Shown here: piece after piece, positions 16,813 to 26,456 of the stretch | How positions within the stretch are numbered: position 1 is the stretch's first letter | Layout: the number at the start of each line of letters is the position of its first letter | DNA from: Pseudomonas mandelii | Lineage (GTDB): Bacteria; Pseudomonadota; Gammaproteobacteria; Pseudomonadales; Pseudomonadaceae | Assembly (NCBI RefSeq): GCF_900106065.1 | Contig: NZ_LT629796.1 | Coordinates: 3,131,501 to 3,195,500 of the forward strand | Direction: 5' to 3' | Length of the DNA: 64,000 bases | Program-made: the position numbers and the translations under genes | The notes under the pieces: generated by a model | What the model was told of the DNA's origin: nothing | The model's database searches: none | What the model saw: only the letters and a program-made list of their open reading frames with translations

Positions 16813-18708
16813 ATGCCCCAGCCGATCCGCATCAAGGACCACGAAAAAGACGCCCGTCTGGTGCGTGGCCGCGTCGTGTTCGGGGCTATTGCGGTGGTCT
16901 TGCTGATCTGCGTGCTGATCGCGCGGCTGTATTTCCTCCAGGTGATTCAGTACGAGTACCACTCGACCCTGTCGGAAAACAACCGCGTCCACGTACAGCC
17001 GATTCCGCCGACTCGCGGGTTGATCTTCGACCGCAATGGCGTGGTGGTGGCCGATAACCGGCCCAGCTTCAGCCTGAGCATGACCCGCGAACGGTCCGGT
17101 GACTGGCAGCAAGTGCTCGACGTGATCGTCGAAGTGCTGGAGCTGACGCCCGAGGACCGGGTGATTTTCGAGAAGCGCATGCGTCAGGGGCGTCGTCCTT
17201 TCGAGCCGGTGCCGATCCTGTTCGAGCTGTCTGAGGAGCAGATCGCCCGTATCGCGGTGAATCAGTTCCGTCTGCCGGGCGTGGAAGTCGTCGCGCAGTT
17301 GGTGCGTCACTACCCGCAGGGCCCGCACTTTGCGCACTCGGTGGGTTACATGGGGCGGATCAACGAGAAAGAGCTGAAGTCTCTCGATCCGGTCAATTAC
17401 AGCGGCACGCACCACATCGGCAAAACCGGCATCGAGCGTTTCTACGAGCCGGAGCTGCACGGTCAGGTGGGCTACGAAGAAGTCGAAACCAACGCTCGCG
17501 GCCGCGTATTGCGCGTACTCAAGCGTACCGATCCGATTCCCGGCAAGGACATCGTCCTGAGCCTGGACATCAAATTGCAAGAAGCCGCCGAAGCCGCACT
17601 TGGCGGTCGTCGTGGCGCCGTGGTGGCGCTCGATCCGAAAACCGGCGAGGTGCTGGCGATGGTCAGTGCGCCGAGTTTCGATCCGAACCTGTTCGTCACC
17701 GGCATCAGCTTCAAGGCCTATGCCGAGCTGCGCGACTCCATCGACCGGCCGCTGTTCAACCGCGTGCTGCGCGGTTTGTACCCGCCGGGTTCGACCATCA
17801 AGCCGGCGGTGGCGATTGCCGGCCTGGATGCCGGTGTCGTGACTGCATCAAGTCGGGTGTACGACCCCGGCTACTACCAGCTGCCCAACTATGACCACAA
17901 ATACCGTAACTGGAACCGTACCGGTGACGGCTACGTGGACCTCGACACGGCGATCATGCGGTCCAACGACACCTATTTCTACGATCTGGCTCACAAACTG
18001 GGGATCGATCGGCTGTCGGCGTATATGAGCAAGTTCGGCATCGGCCAGAAGGTTTCGCTGGACATGTTCGAGGAGTCGCCGGGGCTGATGCCGACACGTG
18101 AGTGGAAGCGTGCAACCCGGCGTCAGGCCTGGTTCCCGGGCGAAACGCTGATTCTCGGGATTGGTCAGGGCTACATGCAATCAACGCCATTGCAATTGGC
18201 CCAAGCCACAGCGCTGGTCGCGAGCAAGGGTGTCTGGAACCGTCCGCACCTGGCCAAGACCGTCGAAGGCGAGCGGCCGAAGGATGACAACCCGATGCCG
18301 GACATCATCCTGCGCGACCCGTCCGACTGGACCAAGGTCAACCATGGCATGCAGCAGGTGATGCACGGCGCCCGGGGTACGGCGCGCAAAGCGGCGATCG
18401 GTGCGCAATACCGCATCGCGGGCAAAAGTGGTACGGCCCAGGTGGTCGCGATCAAGCAGGGTGAGAAGTACGACCGCTCCAAGGTTCAGGAGCGCCATCG
18501 TGACCACGCCTTGTTCGTCGGCTTCGCACCGGCTGACAACCCGCAAATCGTGGTGTCGGTGATGGTCGAGAACGGCGAGTCCGGTTCCGGCGTCGCAGCG
18601 CCTGTGGTACGACAGATCATGGACGCCTGGCTTCTGGACCAGGACGGTCGGTTGAAGGCCGAATACGCCAGCCCTATCAGTGCGGAGGCTACGGCCCGTG
18701 AAGAGTAA
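16813..18708 (+). CDS. mrdA: penicillin-binding protein 2 (elongation transpeptidase)
   Basis: The class B PBP of the rod-elongation complex; crosslinks lateral-wall peptidoglycan with RodA. The product is 631 residues: one N-terminal membrane anchor (about 24-44), a pedestal domain, and a C-terminal transpeptidase. The active-site motifs are PPGSTIKPAVA (Ser of SxxK), the SND triad in IMRSNDTYFYDLA, and KSGTAQV (KSGT). The start is ATG at 16813, ten bases after rlmH. The end overlaps rodA by 11 bases. Confidence 0.97.
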   Translation: MPQPIRIKDHEKDARLVRGRVVFGAIAVVLLICVLIARLYFLQVIQYEYHSTLSENNRVHVQPIPPTRGLIFDRNGVVVADNRPSFSLSMTRERSGDWQQVLDVIVEVLELTPEDRVIFEKRMRQGRRPFEPVPILFELSEEQIARIAVNQFRLPGVEVVAQLVRHYPQGPHFAHSVGYMGRINEKELKSLDPVNYSGTHHIGKTGIERFYEPELHGQVGYEEVETNARGRVLRVLKRTDPIPGKDIVLSLDIKLQEAAEAALGGRRGAVVALDPKTGEVLAMVSAPSFDPNLFVTGISFKAYAELRDSIDRPLFNRVLRGLYPPGSTIKPAVAIAGLDAGVVTASSRVYDPGYYQLPNYDHKYRNWNRTGDGYVDLDTAIMRSNDTYFYDLAHKLGIDRLSAYMSKFGIGQKVSLDMFEESPGLMPTREWKRATRRQAWFPGETLILGIGQGYMQSTPLQLAQATALVASKGVWNRPHLAKTVEGERPKDDNPMPDIILRDPSDWTKVNHGMQQVMHGARGTARKAAIGAQYRIAGKSGTAQVVAIKQGEKYDRSKVQERHRDHALFVGFAPADNPQIVVSVMVENGESGSGVAAPVVRQIMDAWLLDQDGRLKAEYASPISAEATAREE

Positions 18709-19843
18709 TTTCGATCGCATTCTCTCCAGTGAGGATGTGATGCGTCGCCGTGCGACGCTGTTGCAACGCATGCACATCGACGGCCCGTTGCTGATCCTGT
18801 TGCTGACCCTCGCCGCCGGCAGTCTGTTCGTGCTGTATTCGGCCAGTGGCAAGAGCTGGGACCTGCTGGCCAAGCAAGCCACTTCGTTCGGCATCGGCCT
18901 GGTGTCGATGATCGTCATCGCCCAGTTCGAGCCGCGATTCATGGCGCGTTGGGTGCCGGTCGGTTACGTGATCGGTGTGTTGTTGCTGGTGGTGGTGGAC
19001 GTCATGGGCCACAACGCCATGGGCGCCACGCGCTGGATCAACATCCCGGGGGTGATCCGTTTCCAGCCTTCGGAGTTCATGAAGATCCTGATGCCGGCGA
19101 CCATCGCCTGGTACTTGTCCAAGCGTACGTTGCCGCCGCAGCTCAAGCATGTGGGGGTCAGTCTGTTCCTGATCGGCTTGCCCTTCATCCTGATCGTGCG
19201 TCAGCCGGACCTCGGCACTTCGCTGCTGATTCTCGCCGGTGGCGCCTTCGTCTTGTTCATGGGCGGGTTGCGCTGGCGCTGGATTCTCAGCGTGATTGCT
19301 GCCGCCGTGCCGGTGTCTGTGGCCATGTGGTACTTCGTGATGCACGACTACCAGAAGCAGCGCGTCCTGACATTCCTTGATCCCGAGAGCGATCCGCTCG
19401 GCACCGGCTGGAACATCATTCAGTCGAAAGCCGCCATCGGTTCCGGCGGCGTGTTCGGCAAAGGCTGGCTGCTCGGCACTCAGTCGCACTTGGACTTCCT
19501 GCCGGAAAGCCACACCGACTTCATTATTGCAGTGATGGGCGAAGAATTCGGCCTGGTGGGCATCTGCGCACTGCTGTTGATTTACCTGTTGTTGATCGGT
19601 CGTGGGCTGGTGATAACCGCCCAGGCCCAGACATTGTTCGGCAAATTGCTCGCGGGCAGCCTGACCATGACGTTTTTTGTTTACGTTTTCGTCAACATCG
19701 GTATGGTCAGTGGCCTGTTGCCGGTCGTGGGGGTGCCGTTGCCGTTCATTAGCTACGGAGGAACTTCGCTGGTGACGCTGCTGTCAGCGTTTGGGGTTTT
19801 GATGTCGATCCATACCCATCGTAAGTGGATCGCACAGGTTTGA
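18698..19843 (+). CDS. rodA: SEDS glycosyltransferase RodA
   Basis: Polymerises lipid II into glycan strands in the elongasome, paired with PBP2. The product is 381 residues with about ten membrane segments. SEDS motifs include RWINIPGVIRFQPSEFMK, RQPDLGTSLLIL and the C-terminal PLPFISYGGTSLVTLLSAFG. I chose GTG at 18698 with GGAGG nine bases upstream; this overlaps the end of mrdA. Confidence 0.96.
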   Translation: MKSNFDRILSSEDVMRRRATLLQRMHIDGPLLILLLTLAAGSLFVLYSASGKSWDLLAKQATSFGIGLVSMIVIAQFEPRFMARWVPVGYVIGVLLLVVVDVMGHNAMGATRWINIPGVIRFQPSEFMKILMPATIAWYLSKRTLPPQLKHVGVSLFLIGLPFILIVRQPDLGTSLLILAGGAFVLFMGGLRWRWILSVIAAAVPVSVAMWYFVMHDYQKQRVLTFLDPESDPLGTGWNIIQSKAAIGSGGVFGKGWLLGTQSHLDFLPESHTDFIIAVMGEEFGLVGICALLLIYLLLIGRGLVITAQAQTLFGKLLAGSLTMTFFVYVFVNIGMVSGLLPVVGVPLPFISYGGTSLVTLLSAFGVLMSIHTHRKWIAQV

Positions 19844-19854
19844 ATAAGGTGAAG

Positions 19855-20871
19855 ATGTCAATGCAAGTAATGCGCGGCTGGGCGACTCGATACGCGCCAT
19901 GGGTCGGCCTGGTAAGCATCCTTGGCACAACGCAGGACGCGTTGGCCGGCGATTACGAAGGTTCACCCCAGGTGGCCGAATTCGTCGGTGAAATGACCCG
20001 CGACTACGGTTTTGCCGGTGAACAGCTGATGGGCGTGTTTCGCGAAGCCGAGCGCAAGCAGTCGATTCTGGACGCGATCTCGAAACCCGCCGAGCGGGTC
20101 AAGCAGTGGAACGAATATCGCCCGATGTTCATCACCGACGCGCGCATCGCCCGTGGTGTGGACTTCTGGCGTCAGCACGAAGCGGTACTGGCCCGTGCCG
20201 AGCAGGAATATGGCGTGCCGGCTCAGGTTATCGTCTCGATCATCGGGGTTGAGACCTTTTTCGGCCGCAATACCGGCAATTTCCGGGTAATCGACGCTTT
20301 GTCGACCCTGGGTTTCGACTATCCTCCCCGTGCCGAATTCTTCCGCAAGGAGTTGCGTGAGTTCCTGTTGCTGGCCCGTGAGGAGCAGGTCGATCCGCTG
20401 ACTCTCAAAGGCTCTTACGCAGGCGCCATGGGTTTGCCGCAGTTCATGCCGAGCAGCTTTCGCGCCTATGCGGTGGACTTCGACGGTGACGGCCACATTA
20501 ATATCTGGACCAACCCGGACGATGCCATCGGCAGCGTCGCCAGTTATTTCAAGCGTCACGGCTGGGTCGCCGGCGAGCCGGTGGTCAGTCGCGCCGATGT
20601 GCGTGGCGAGCAAGTGGATGAAGGTTTGACGACAGGCATCGAGCCGACTAAAACGGTCGGGGAGTTGCGAGCCTTGGGCTGGTCGAGTCATGATGCGCTG
20701 CGCGATGATATGCCGGTCACGGCTTTCCGCCTGGAAGGTGACAATGGCCCGGAGTACTGGATGGGCCTGAAGAATTTTTACGCAATCACGCGATATAACC
20801 GCAGCGTGATGTACGCCATGGCGGTACATCAACTGTCTGAACAGCTGGTCCAAGCACGGGGCGTCAAGTAA
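19855..20871 (+). CDS. mltB: lytic murein transglycosylase B
   Basis: Cleaves the MurNAc-GlcNAc bond of peptidoglycan to give 1,6-anhydro ends. The product is about 338 residues with a signal peptide ending near TTQDALA. The catalytic Glu is in SIIGVETFFGRNTG, and the family segments GAMGLPQFMPSSFRAYAVDFDGDG and IGSVASYFKRHGW are present. The signal has no lipobox Cys, so it is the soluble periplasmic form. Starts at 19855 and 19861 are both possible; AAGG is five bases before the first. Confidence 0.95.
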   Translation: MSMQVMRGWATRYAPWVGLVSILGTTQDALAGDYEGSPQVAEFVGEMTRDYGFAGEQLMGVFREAERKQSILDAISKPAERVKQWNEYRPMFITDARIARGVDFWRQHEAVLARAEQEYGVPAQVIVSIIGVETFFGRNTGNFRVIDALSTLGFDYPPRAEFFRKELREFLLLAREEQVDPLTLKGSYAGAMGLPQFMPSSFRAYAVDFDGDGHINIWTNPDDAIGSVASYFKRHGWVAGEPVVSRADVRGEQVDEGLTTGIEPTKTVGELRALGWSSHDALRDDMPVTAFRLEGDNGPEYWMGLKNFYAITRYNRSVMYAMAVHQLSEQLVQARGVK

Positions 20872-21881
20872 TGCGGGCATTGCCTATGAATAAACCCCTG
20901 AAGCTGATGGCATTCGCCGCGTTGGCGGTGCTGGTCGCCAGTTGTTCGACCAGCCGCGCGCCGACGCAAAAGACTTCAACGGCCGTGCGCGCAACGCCTG
21001 GCCTGGACATCAACCGTGCGCACAAAGACGGCGCGCCATGGTGGGACGTCGACGTATCGCGCATCCCGGATGCCACGCCGACCCTGCACTCCGGTCCTTA
21101 CAAAGCCAATCCTTACACCGTGCTGGGCAAGACTTACTTTCCGCTGCAAGAATCCAAGACCTACGTCGCCTCGGGCACGGCATCCTGGTACGGCACCAAA
21201 TTCCACGGTCAGAACACCGCCAATGGCGAGGTGTACGACCTGTACGGCATGAGTGCCGCCCACAAGACATTGCCACTGCCGAGTTACGTCCGGGTGACCA
21301 ACCTGGACAACCACAAGAGCGTGATCCTGCGGGTCAACGACCGCGGGCCGTTCTACTCGGACCGCATCATCGACTTGTCCTACGCCGCCGCGAAAAAACT
21401 CGGTTACGCCGAAACCGGCACCGCACGGGTGAAGGTCGAGGGTATCGATCCGCAACAGTGGTGGGCACAAAAGGGCCGTCCGGCGCCTTTGATGCTCAAC
21501 GAACCGCAGGTAGCGCAAAATGCCGCGCCGACGATTACCGCTTCGGCGGGCACCGTCGAGCAATGGACGCCACCGCCGCAGCAACACGCGGCAGCCGTGG
21601 TGCCCGTGCAGATTGATGCAAAAAAAAACGCTTCTGTACCAGCCTCTGGCCAGTATCTGCAGGTGGGCGCGTTCGCCAACCCGGACGCTGCAGAACTCCT
21701 GAGATCGAAGCTCAGCGGGATGGTGAGCGCTCCGGTGTTCATCAGCTCGATCGTGCGTAATCAACAGACGCTGCATCGGGTGCGCCTGGGGCCGATCGGT
21801 TCGCCGGGTGAAATCCAGCAAGTGCAGAACAGTGTGCGCCTGGCCAATCTCGGTTCGCCGAGCGTGGTCACCGCCGAATAA
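20871..21881 (+). CDS. rlpA: septal-ring lytic transglycosylase RlpA
   Basis: An outer-membrane lipoprotein that cleaves denuded glycan strands at the septum. The product is 336 residues. The lipobox VLVASC gives lipidation near Cys25. A double-psi beta-barrel follows (GTASWYGTKFHGQNTANGE; catalytic Asp in VNDRGPFYSDRIIDLS), and a SPOR domain covers about the last 75 residues (YLQVGAFANPDAAELL). The first start (TAATG overlap with mltB) was used; a second ATG at 20886 is also possible. Confidence 0.95.
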   Translation: MRALPMNKPLKLMAFAALAVLVASCSTSRAPTQKTSTAVRATPGLDINRAHKDGAPWWDVDVSRIPDATPTLHSGPYKANPYTVLGKTYFPLQESKTYVASGTASWYGTKFHGQNTANGEVYDLYGMSAAHKTLPLPSYVRVTNLDNHKSVILRVNDRGPFYSDRIIDLSYAAAKKLGYAETGTARVKVEGIDPQQWWAQKGRPAPLMLNEPQVAQNAAPTITASAGTVEQWTPPPQQHAAAVVPVQIDAKKNASVPASGQYLQVGAFANPDAAELLRSKLSGMVSAPVFISSIVRNQQTLHRVRLGPIGSPGEIQQVQNSVRLANLGSPSVVTAE

Positions 21882-21991
21882 TACGTAGTACTTGATTGAC
21901 GGTTCGCTTGCGGTTTGGGGGGTGGACCTGGTTGTTGGCTCGTTGAAGAACAAAAGCCCGGCAAGGGTTCTGAGTGAGCAACTGAACACGC

Positions 21992-22024
21992 GATGGCCCG
22001 TTAGAAGGCCATCTGATTAGTTTT
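21992..22024 (+). terminator. Rho-independent terminator after rlpA
   Basis: A seven-base stem GATGGCC / GGCCATC with an eight-base loop, then TGATTAGTTTT. It lies about 110 bases after the rlpA stop and 38 before the dacC start, and so may end or attenuate the mrdA-rlpA transcript. Confidence 0.6.
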
Positions 22025-22062
22025 GCCTTCGGGCAGTTTCCATTAGCGATTTCGAGAGACGG

Positions 22063-23220
22063 ATGAACATCACCACCTTTGCCAAACGCCTGTGTCTGCT
22101 AGTCCCGCTGCTCCTCTCGCCTGCCGCGTTCGCGGTCGAGATGATGCCGTCGCCACCACAACTGGCCGCTAAATCCTACGTACTCATGGATGCCAGCAGC
22201 GGCAACGTGCTGGTCGAGAACAACGGTGACCAGCGTCTGCCACCGGCCAGCCTGACCAAGCTGATGACCGCGTACATCGCGACCCTGGAAATCCGTCGTG
22301 GCCAGATCGGTGAAAACGATCCGGTGACCGTCAGCGAAAACGCCTGGCGTACCGGCGGTTCGCGGATGTTCATCAAGGTGGGTTCGCAAGTCACTGTCAG
22401 CGACCTGCTGCACGGCATCATCATCCAGTCGGGTAACGACGCCAGTGTTGCGCTCGCCGAGCACATCGCCGGCAGCGAAGACGCATTCGCCGACATGATG
22501 AACAAAACCGTGGCCGATCTGGGCATGACCAACAGCCACTTCATGAACCCGACCGGTCTGCCGAACCCTGAGCACTACTCGTCGGCTCACGACATGGCGG
22601 TGCTGGCTCGCGCGATCATCCACGAAGACCCGGCTCACTATGCGATCTACTCGCAGAAAGAGTTCTTCTGGAACGGCATCAAGCAGCCTAACCGCAACCT
22701 GCTGCTGTGGCGTGACAAGACTGTCGACGGTCTGAAAACCGGTCACACCGACGAAGCCGGCTACTGCATGGTGTCTTCGGCTGTACGTGATGGCATGCGC
22801 CTGATCGCCGTGGTGTTCGGCACCAACAGCGAAGTGGCCCGTGCTTCTGAAACCCAGAAGCTGCTGACCTACGGTTTCCGCTTCTTCGAAACCCAGACCT
22901 TCTATCAGAAAGGCGCCGAGCTGGCTCAGGCCCCTGTCTGGAAAGGCAGCACCAATCAAGTCAAGGCCGGCCTGGCTGAAGACCTGACCATGACCCTGCC
23001 AAAAGGCCAGCTGAAAAAGCTCGCCGCCAGCATGACCATGAACCCGCAACTGGTTGCGCCTATCGCCAAGGGCGACGTAATCGGTAAAGTCGAAGTGAAA
23101 CTGGACGACAAAGTGGTGCATAGCGCCGACCTGATCGCCCTGGACGCTGTCGAGGAGGGTGGTATCTTCCGCCGCATGTGGGATAGCATCCGTCTATTCT
23201 TCTACGGCTTGTTCAACTGA
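22063..23220 (+). CDS. dacC: D-alanyl-D-alanine carboxypeptidase (PBP5/6 type)
   Basis: Trims the terminal D-Ala from pentapeptides in the periplasm. The product is 385 residues with a cleavable signal peptide (end near PAAFAVE). All three active-site motifs are present: PASLTKLMT (SxxK), SGNDASVALAE (SxN) and DGLKTGHTDEAGYC (KTG). The C-terminus FRRMWDSIRLFFYGLF is an amphipathic membrane anchor, as in PBP5. The name dacC follows Pseudomonas use; E. coli calls the equivalent gene dacA. Confidence 0.96.
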   Translation: MNITTFAKRLCLLVPLLLSPAAFAVEMMPSPPQLAAKSYVLMDASSGNVLVENNGDQRLPPASLTKLMTAYIATLEIRRGQIGENDPVTVSENAWRTGGSRMFIKVGSQVTVSDLLHGIIIQSGNDASVALAEHIAGSEDAFADMMNKTVADLGMTNSHFMNPTGLPNPEHYSSAHDMAVLARAIIHEDPAHYAIYSQKEFFWNGIKQPNRNLLLWRDKTVDGLKTGHTDEAGYCMVSSAVRDGMRLIAVVFGTNSEVARASETQKLLTYGFRFFETQTFYQKGAELAQAPVWKGSTNQVKAGLAEDLTMTLPKGQLKKLAASMTMNPQLVAPIAKGDVIGKVEVKLDDKVVHSADLIALDAVEEGGIFRRMWDSIRLFFYGLFN

Positions 23221-23235
23221 ATTAGTGTGGACTTG

Positions 23236-23268
23236 CATGGCCCCGTTCCAATCCGGAGCGGGGCCATG
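23236..23268 (+). other. long perfect hairpin between dacC and ybeD
   Basis: CATGGCCCCG pairs exactly with CGGGGCCATG, and inner bases extend the stem to about 14 pairs (one G-T). No T-run follows. It may be a terminator without a T-run, a processing site, or a stability element protecting the dacC mRNA end. Confidence 0.5.
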
Positions 23269-23300
23269 TCCGTTGCCACGGCTTACGAGGCCGTTACGCC

Positions 23301-23576
23301 ATGACAGATACCGAAGTAAAGGCGCCAAAGATCGAATTTCCTTCCAATGATTACCCGATTAAAGTGATCGGCGACACCATTGTGGACATCAAGCAAAAGA
23401 TCATCGATATCGTTAAGAAGCACGCAACGATCAACGATGAAAAGGTGGACGAACGCCAGAGCAGCAACGGCAAGTACACCACCATCCAGTTGCACATCAT
23501 CGCCACCGGTCAAGACCAGCTGTACGACATCAACAGCGAACTGCGGGCTACCGGTTTCGTGCACATGGTGCTGTGA
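23301..23576 (+). CDS. ybeD: YbeD-family protein (DUF493)
   Basis: A 91-residue cytoplasmic protein with an ACT-like fold. It shows the family start [15 protein letters not shown] and the end [16 protein letters not shown]. In enterobacteria and Pseudomonas ybeD lies between dacA/dacC and lipB, as here. The function is not firmly known; it may regulate lipoate genes. Its TGA overlaps the lipB start. Confidence 0.95.
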   Translation: MTDTEVKAPKIEFPSNDYPIKVIGDTIVDIKQKIIDIVKKHATINDEKVDERQSSNGKYTTIQLHIIATGQDQLYDINSELRATGFVHMVL

Positions 23577-24223
23577 TGTCTGGCACGCTGGGCTTTCGCG
23601 AGCTCGGCCAGATGGCTTACGAGCCGGTCTGGCATGCCATGCAACGCTTCACCAACGAACGCGGCAGCAATGCCGCGGACGAGATCTGGCTGGTCGAACA
23701 CCCGCCGGTGTTCACCCAGGGTCAGGCCGGCAAGGCCGAGCACTTGCTGCTGCCGGGGGATATCCCGGTGGTGCAGGTCGATCGCGGTGGTCAGGTGACT
23801 TACCACGGTCCCGGCCAGTTGGTGGCCTACCTGTTGCTCGACGTGCGCAAACTGGGTTTCGGCGTGCGTGACCTGGTCACCCGCATGGAGCACTGCCTGA
23901 TCGAGCTGCTGGCCAGCTATGGCGTGACCGCAGCGGCCAAGCCTGATGCGCCGGGTGTCTATGTCAATGGGGCGAAAATCGCCTCCCTGGGTCTGCGGAT
24001 CCGCCACGGTTGTTCCTTTCATGGCCTGGCCCTGAACGTGGACATGAACCTGGAACCGTTTCGACGGATTAATCCCTGCGGCTACGCCGGGCTGGCGATG
24101 ACCCAGCTGAGCGATCACGCAGGATCGATTGAATTTGCCGAGGTAAGTGCCCGGCTGCGCGCGCAGCTCGTCAAACACCTCGACTATGCTGAGCAGACGA
24201 CCCTAACGGGCGGAATCGACTGA
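23576..24223 (+). CDS. lipB: lipoyl(octanoyl) transferase
   Basis: Moves octanoyl groups from acyl carrier protein to lipoyl domains. The product is 215 residues. The substrate-pocket motif is [17 protein letters not shown]; the catalytic Lys is in [15 protein letters not shown], and the catalytic Cys in [14 protein letters not shown]. The ATG at 23576 shares a base with the ybeD stop; a GTG directly before it is the alternative. Confidence 0.96.
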   Translation: MSGTLGFRELGQMAYEPVWHAMQRFTNERGSNAADEIWLVEHPPVFTQGQAGKAEHLLLPGDIPVVQVDRGGQVTYHGPGQLVAYLLLDVRKLGFGVRDLVTRMEHCLIELLASYGVTAAAKPDAPGVYVNGAKIASLGLRIRHGCSFHGLALNVDMNLEPFRRINPCGYAGLAMTQLSDHAGSIEFAEVSARLRAQLVKHLDYAEQTTLTGGID

Positions 24224-24224
24224 T

Positions 24225-25250
24225 ATGACTACTGATGCAGTGCAAACCATGATCCCGACGCTGGATGTTACCGAGCGTCCGGCCCCGCGTGCCAAGGTTG
24301 AAGCCGGCGTCAAGCTGCGCGGCGCCGAGAAGGTTGCACGTATCCCGGTAAAGATCATTCCGACCACCGAACTGCCGAAAAAACCTGACTGGATCCGCGT
24401 GCGCATCCCGGTTTCGCCGGAAGTCGACCGCATCAAGGCCCTGCTGCGCAAACACAAGCTGCACAGCGTGTGCGAAGAGGCGTCCTGCCCGAACCTCGGC
24501 GAGTGCTTCTCCGGCGGCACCGCGACCTTCATGATCATGGGCGACATCTGCACCCGTCGCTGCCCGTTCTGCGACGTTGGCCACGGTCGTCCGAAGCCTC
24601 TGGACGTCAATGAGCCGGAAAGCCTGGCCATCGCCATCGCCGACCTGAAACTCAAGTACGTGGTGATCACCTCGGTCGACCGCGACGACCTGCGTGACGG
24701 CGGTGCCCAGCACTTTGCCGACTGCATCCGCGAGATCCGCAAACTGTCGCCGAACGTGCAGCTCGAAACTCTGGTCCCGGACTACCGTGGCCGCATGGAC
24801 GTTGCGCTGGAAATCACCGCCGCCGAGCCACCGGATGTGTTCAACCACAACCTGGAAACCGTGCCGCGCCTGTACAAGGCTGCGCGTCCGGGTTCGGATT
24901 ACCAGTGGTCGCTGACCCTGCTGCAACGCTTCAAGCAGATGATGCCGCACATTCCGACCAAGTCCGGCCTGATGCTGGGTCTGGGCGAAACCGACGAAGA
25001 AGTCATCGAAGTCATGAAGCGCATGCGCGAACACGACATCGACATGCTGACCCTCGGACAGTACCTGCAACCGTCGCGCAGTCACTTGCCGGTGGAGCGT
25101 TTTGTGCATCCGGATACCTTCGCCTGGTTCGCCGAGGAAGGCTACAAAATGGGCTTCAAAAACGTCGCTTCCGGCCCGTTGGTGCGTTCCTCGTACCACG
25201 CCGACGAGCAGGCGAAGCTGGTCAAAGCTGAATTGATGTCGTCTCTGTAA
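24225..25250 (+). CDS. lipA: lipoyl synthase
   Basis: A radical-SAM enzyme that inserts two sulfurs into octanoyl-domains. The product is 341 residues. It has the auxiliary-cluster motif [13 protein letters not shown] and the SAM-cluster motif [13 protein letters not shown], then [13 protein letters not shown] and [20 protein letters not shown]. The start lies one base after the lipB stop, so lipB-lipA are coupled. A strong terminator follows. Confidence 0.98.
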   Translation: MTTDAVQTMIPTLDVTERPAPRAKVEAGVKLRGAEKVARIPVKIIPTTELPKKPDWIRVRIPVSPEVDRIKALLRKHKLHSVCEEASCPNLGECFSGGTATFMIMGDICTRRCPFCDVGHGRPKPLDVNEPESLAIAIADLKLKYVVITSVDRDDLRDGGAQHFADCIREIRKLSPNVQLETLVPDYRGRMDVALEITAAEPPDVFNHNLETVPRLYKAARPGSDYQWSLTLLQRFKQMMPHIPTKSGLMLGLGETDEEVIEVMKRMREHDIDMLTLGQYLQPSRSHLPVERFVHPDTFAWFAEEGYKMGFKNVASGPLVRSSYHADEQAKLVKAELMSSL

Positions 25251-25254
25251 TAAA

Positions 25255-25291
25255 GCGCCCGTAAGGCTTTTCAGCCTTGCGGGCGTTTTTG
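25255..25291 (+). terminator. Rho-independent terminator after lipA
   Basis: GCGCCCGTAAGGC pairs with GCCTTGCGGGCG across a short TTTTCA loop (one G-T), followed by five T residues. It starts four bases after the lipA stop and ends the forward block. Confidence 0.93.
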
Positions 25292-25412
25292 TTGGCCGTG
25301 CCTACGGCCGCAACCGTCTTTTCCTGCAACCTGCGGGGCGATTGATCCTCTTCTGTTTGTCCCCGTTCCTGACTACTGTGTGCTGAAGCTTTTCACGCAG
25401 GGAGATTCATGG

Positions 25413-26363
25413 ATGACTGTTCGACCGACCCACACGCTGTTTCCTCACTCAGCCGTTCCGGCCTTGCCCTCGGAAGGGCTGATCGGCGTGATTGCGCCCG
25501 CCGGGCCTGCCGGGCTGGACACCGATAAAGCCGTTGCCTGGATGCGCGCTCGCGGTTATGCGCTGCGGATATTTCCCGGGGTGTACGAACAGGATGGCTA
25601 CCTGGCCGGCAGCGACGACGTGCGGCTCAATGACTTGCACGCCGCGTTCGCCGACACGGAAGTCGACGCGATCATTTGCCTGCGGGGCGGTTACGGTACG
25701 CCGCGTCTGCTCGATCGTATCGATTTCGAATTGCTGCAGAACAACGCCAAGCCGTTTATCGGCTACAGCGACATCACTGCGCTGCACGTGGCGATCAGCC
25801 GTTACGCCGGTTTTGTGACCTTTCATGGTCCGCTGCTTAATGCCGATTTGCTGGGCGAGAAGCAAAAACCGACCGAGTCTTCGTTTTTCAACATGCTCAG
25901 AGGGCAGGTGAAGGCGGGCAGTGTGCTTTCGCACCCGGTGGCCTGGCCGCTGACCACGATCGAGCCCGGCATCGCTCACGGGCGGTTGCTGGGGGGCAAT
26001 CTGTCGATGATTGCCGCAACCATGGGCACGCCATTTGAGATGGAGGCTGAAGGCGTCATTCTTTTCATTGAGGACATCAACGAACCGCTGTATCGCATCG
26101 ACCGCTTGCTGACTCATCTGCGCCTGGCCGGCACGCTGGGCAAGTTGCGCGGCGTGCTGGTGGGCGATGTGGCGGGGGTTGATACGTTTGCGCTGGAGCG
26201 GTTGCTCAAGCAGACGCTCGAGCCGTTGCGGATACCGGTGTTGGCCGGGTGGCGCAGCGGGCACTGCGATCCGAACCTGACGTTGCCGATGGGCGCGCTG
26301 GTTCGGCTGGATGCGGGGAAGAAGGAATTGGTGTTGGAACAGGATGTGGTCGTCAAGCGGTAG
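25413..26363 (+). CDS. LD-carboxypeptidase (LdcA family)
   Basis: Cleaves the L-DAP-D-Ala bond of recycled muropeptides in the cytoplasm. The product is 316 residues of the S66 family. The nucleophile Ser is in FIGYSDITALH, with the catalytic Glu in ILFIEDINEPLYRIDR and the His in RSGHCDPNLTLPMGA. The ATG at 25413 has GGGAG eight bases upstream; the longer frame from 25380 has no family match. It is close in role to mpl earlier in the window. Confidence 0.9.
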   Translation: MTVRPTHTLFPHSAVPALPSEGLIGVIAPAGPAGLDTDKAVAWMRARGYALRIFPGVYEQDGYLAGSDDVRLNDLHAAFADTEVDAIICLRGGYGTPRLLDRIDFELLQNNAKPFIGYSDITALHVAISRYAGFVTFHGPLLNADLLGEKQKPTESSFFNMLRGQVKAGSVLSHPVAWPLTTIEPGIAHGRLLGGNLSMIAATMGTPFEMEAEGVILFIEDINEPLYRIDRLLTHLRLAGTLGKLRGVLVGDVAGVDTFALERLLKQTLEPLRIPVLAGWRSGHCDPNLTLPMGALVRLDAGKKELVLEQDVVVKR

Positions 26364-26386
26364 TGCGATAGCGCCTGTCAGTAAGT

Positions 26387-26452
26387 CTTCGCGGGCAAAC
26401 CTCTCTCCTGCAGGATGGTGTGATCCCGTAGGAGCGAGGCTTGCCCGCGAAG
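26387..26452. repeat. REPIN, type GGAGCGAGGCTTGCCCGCGA, short spacer
   Basis: Inverted arms CTTCGCGGGCAAACCTCTCT and GGAGCGAGGCTTGCCCGCGA with a spacer of about 16 bases. The left arm is slightly decayed (AAACCTCTC for AAGCCTCGC). It lies between two convergent genes and ends four bases before the stop of the minus-strand transglycosylase. Confidence 0.88.
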
Positions 26453-26456
26453 CTTT

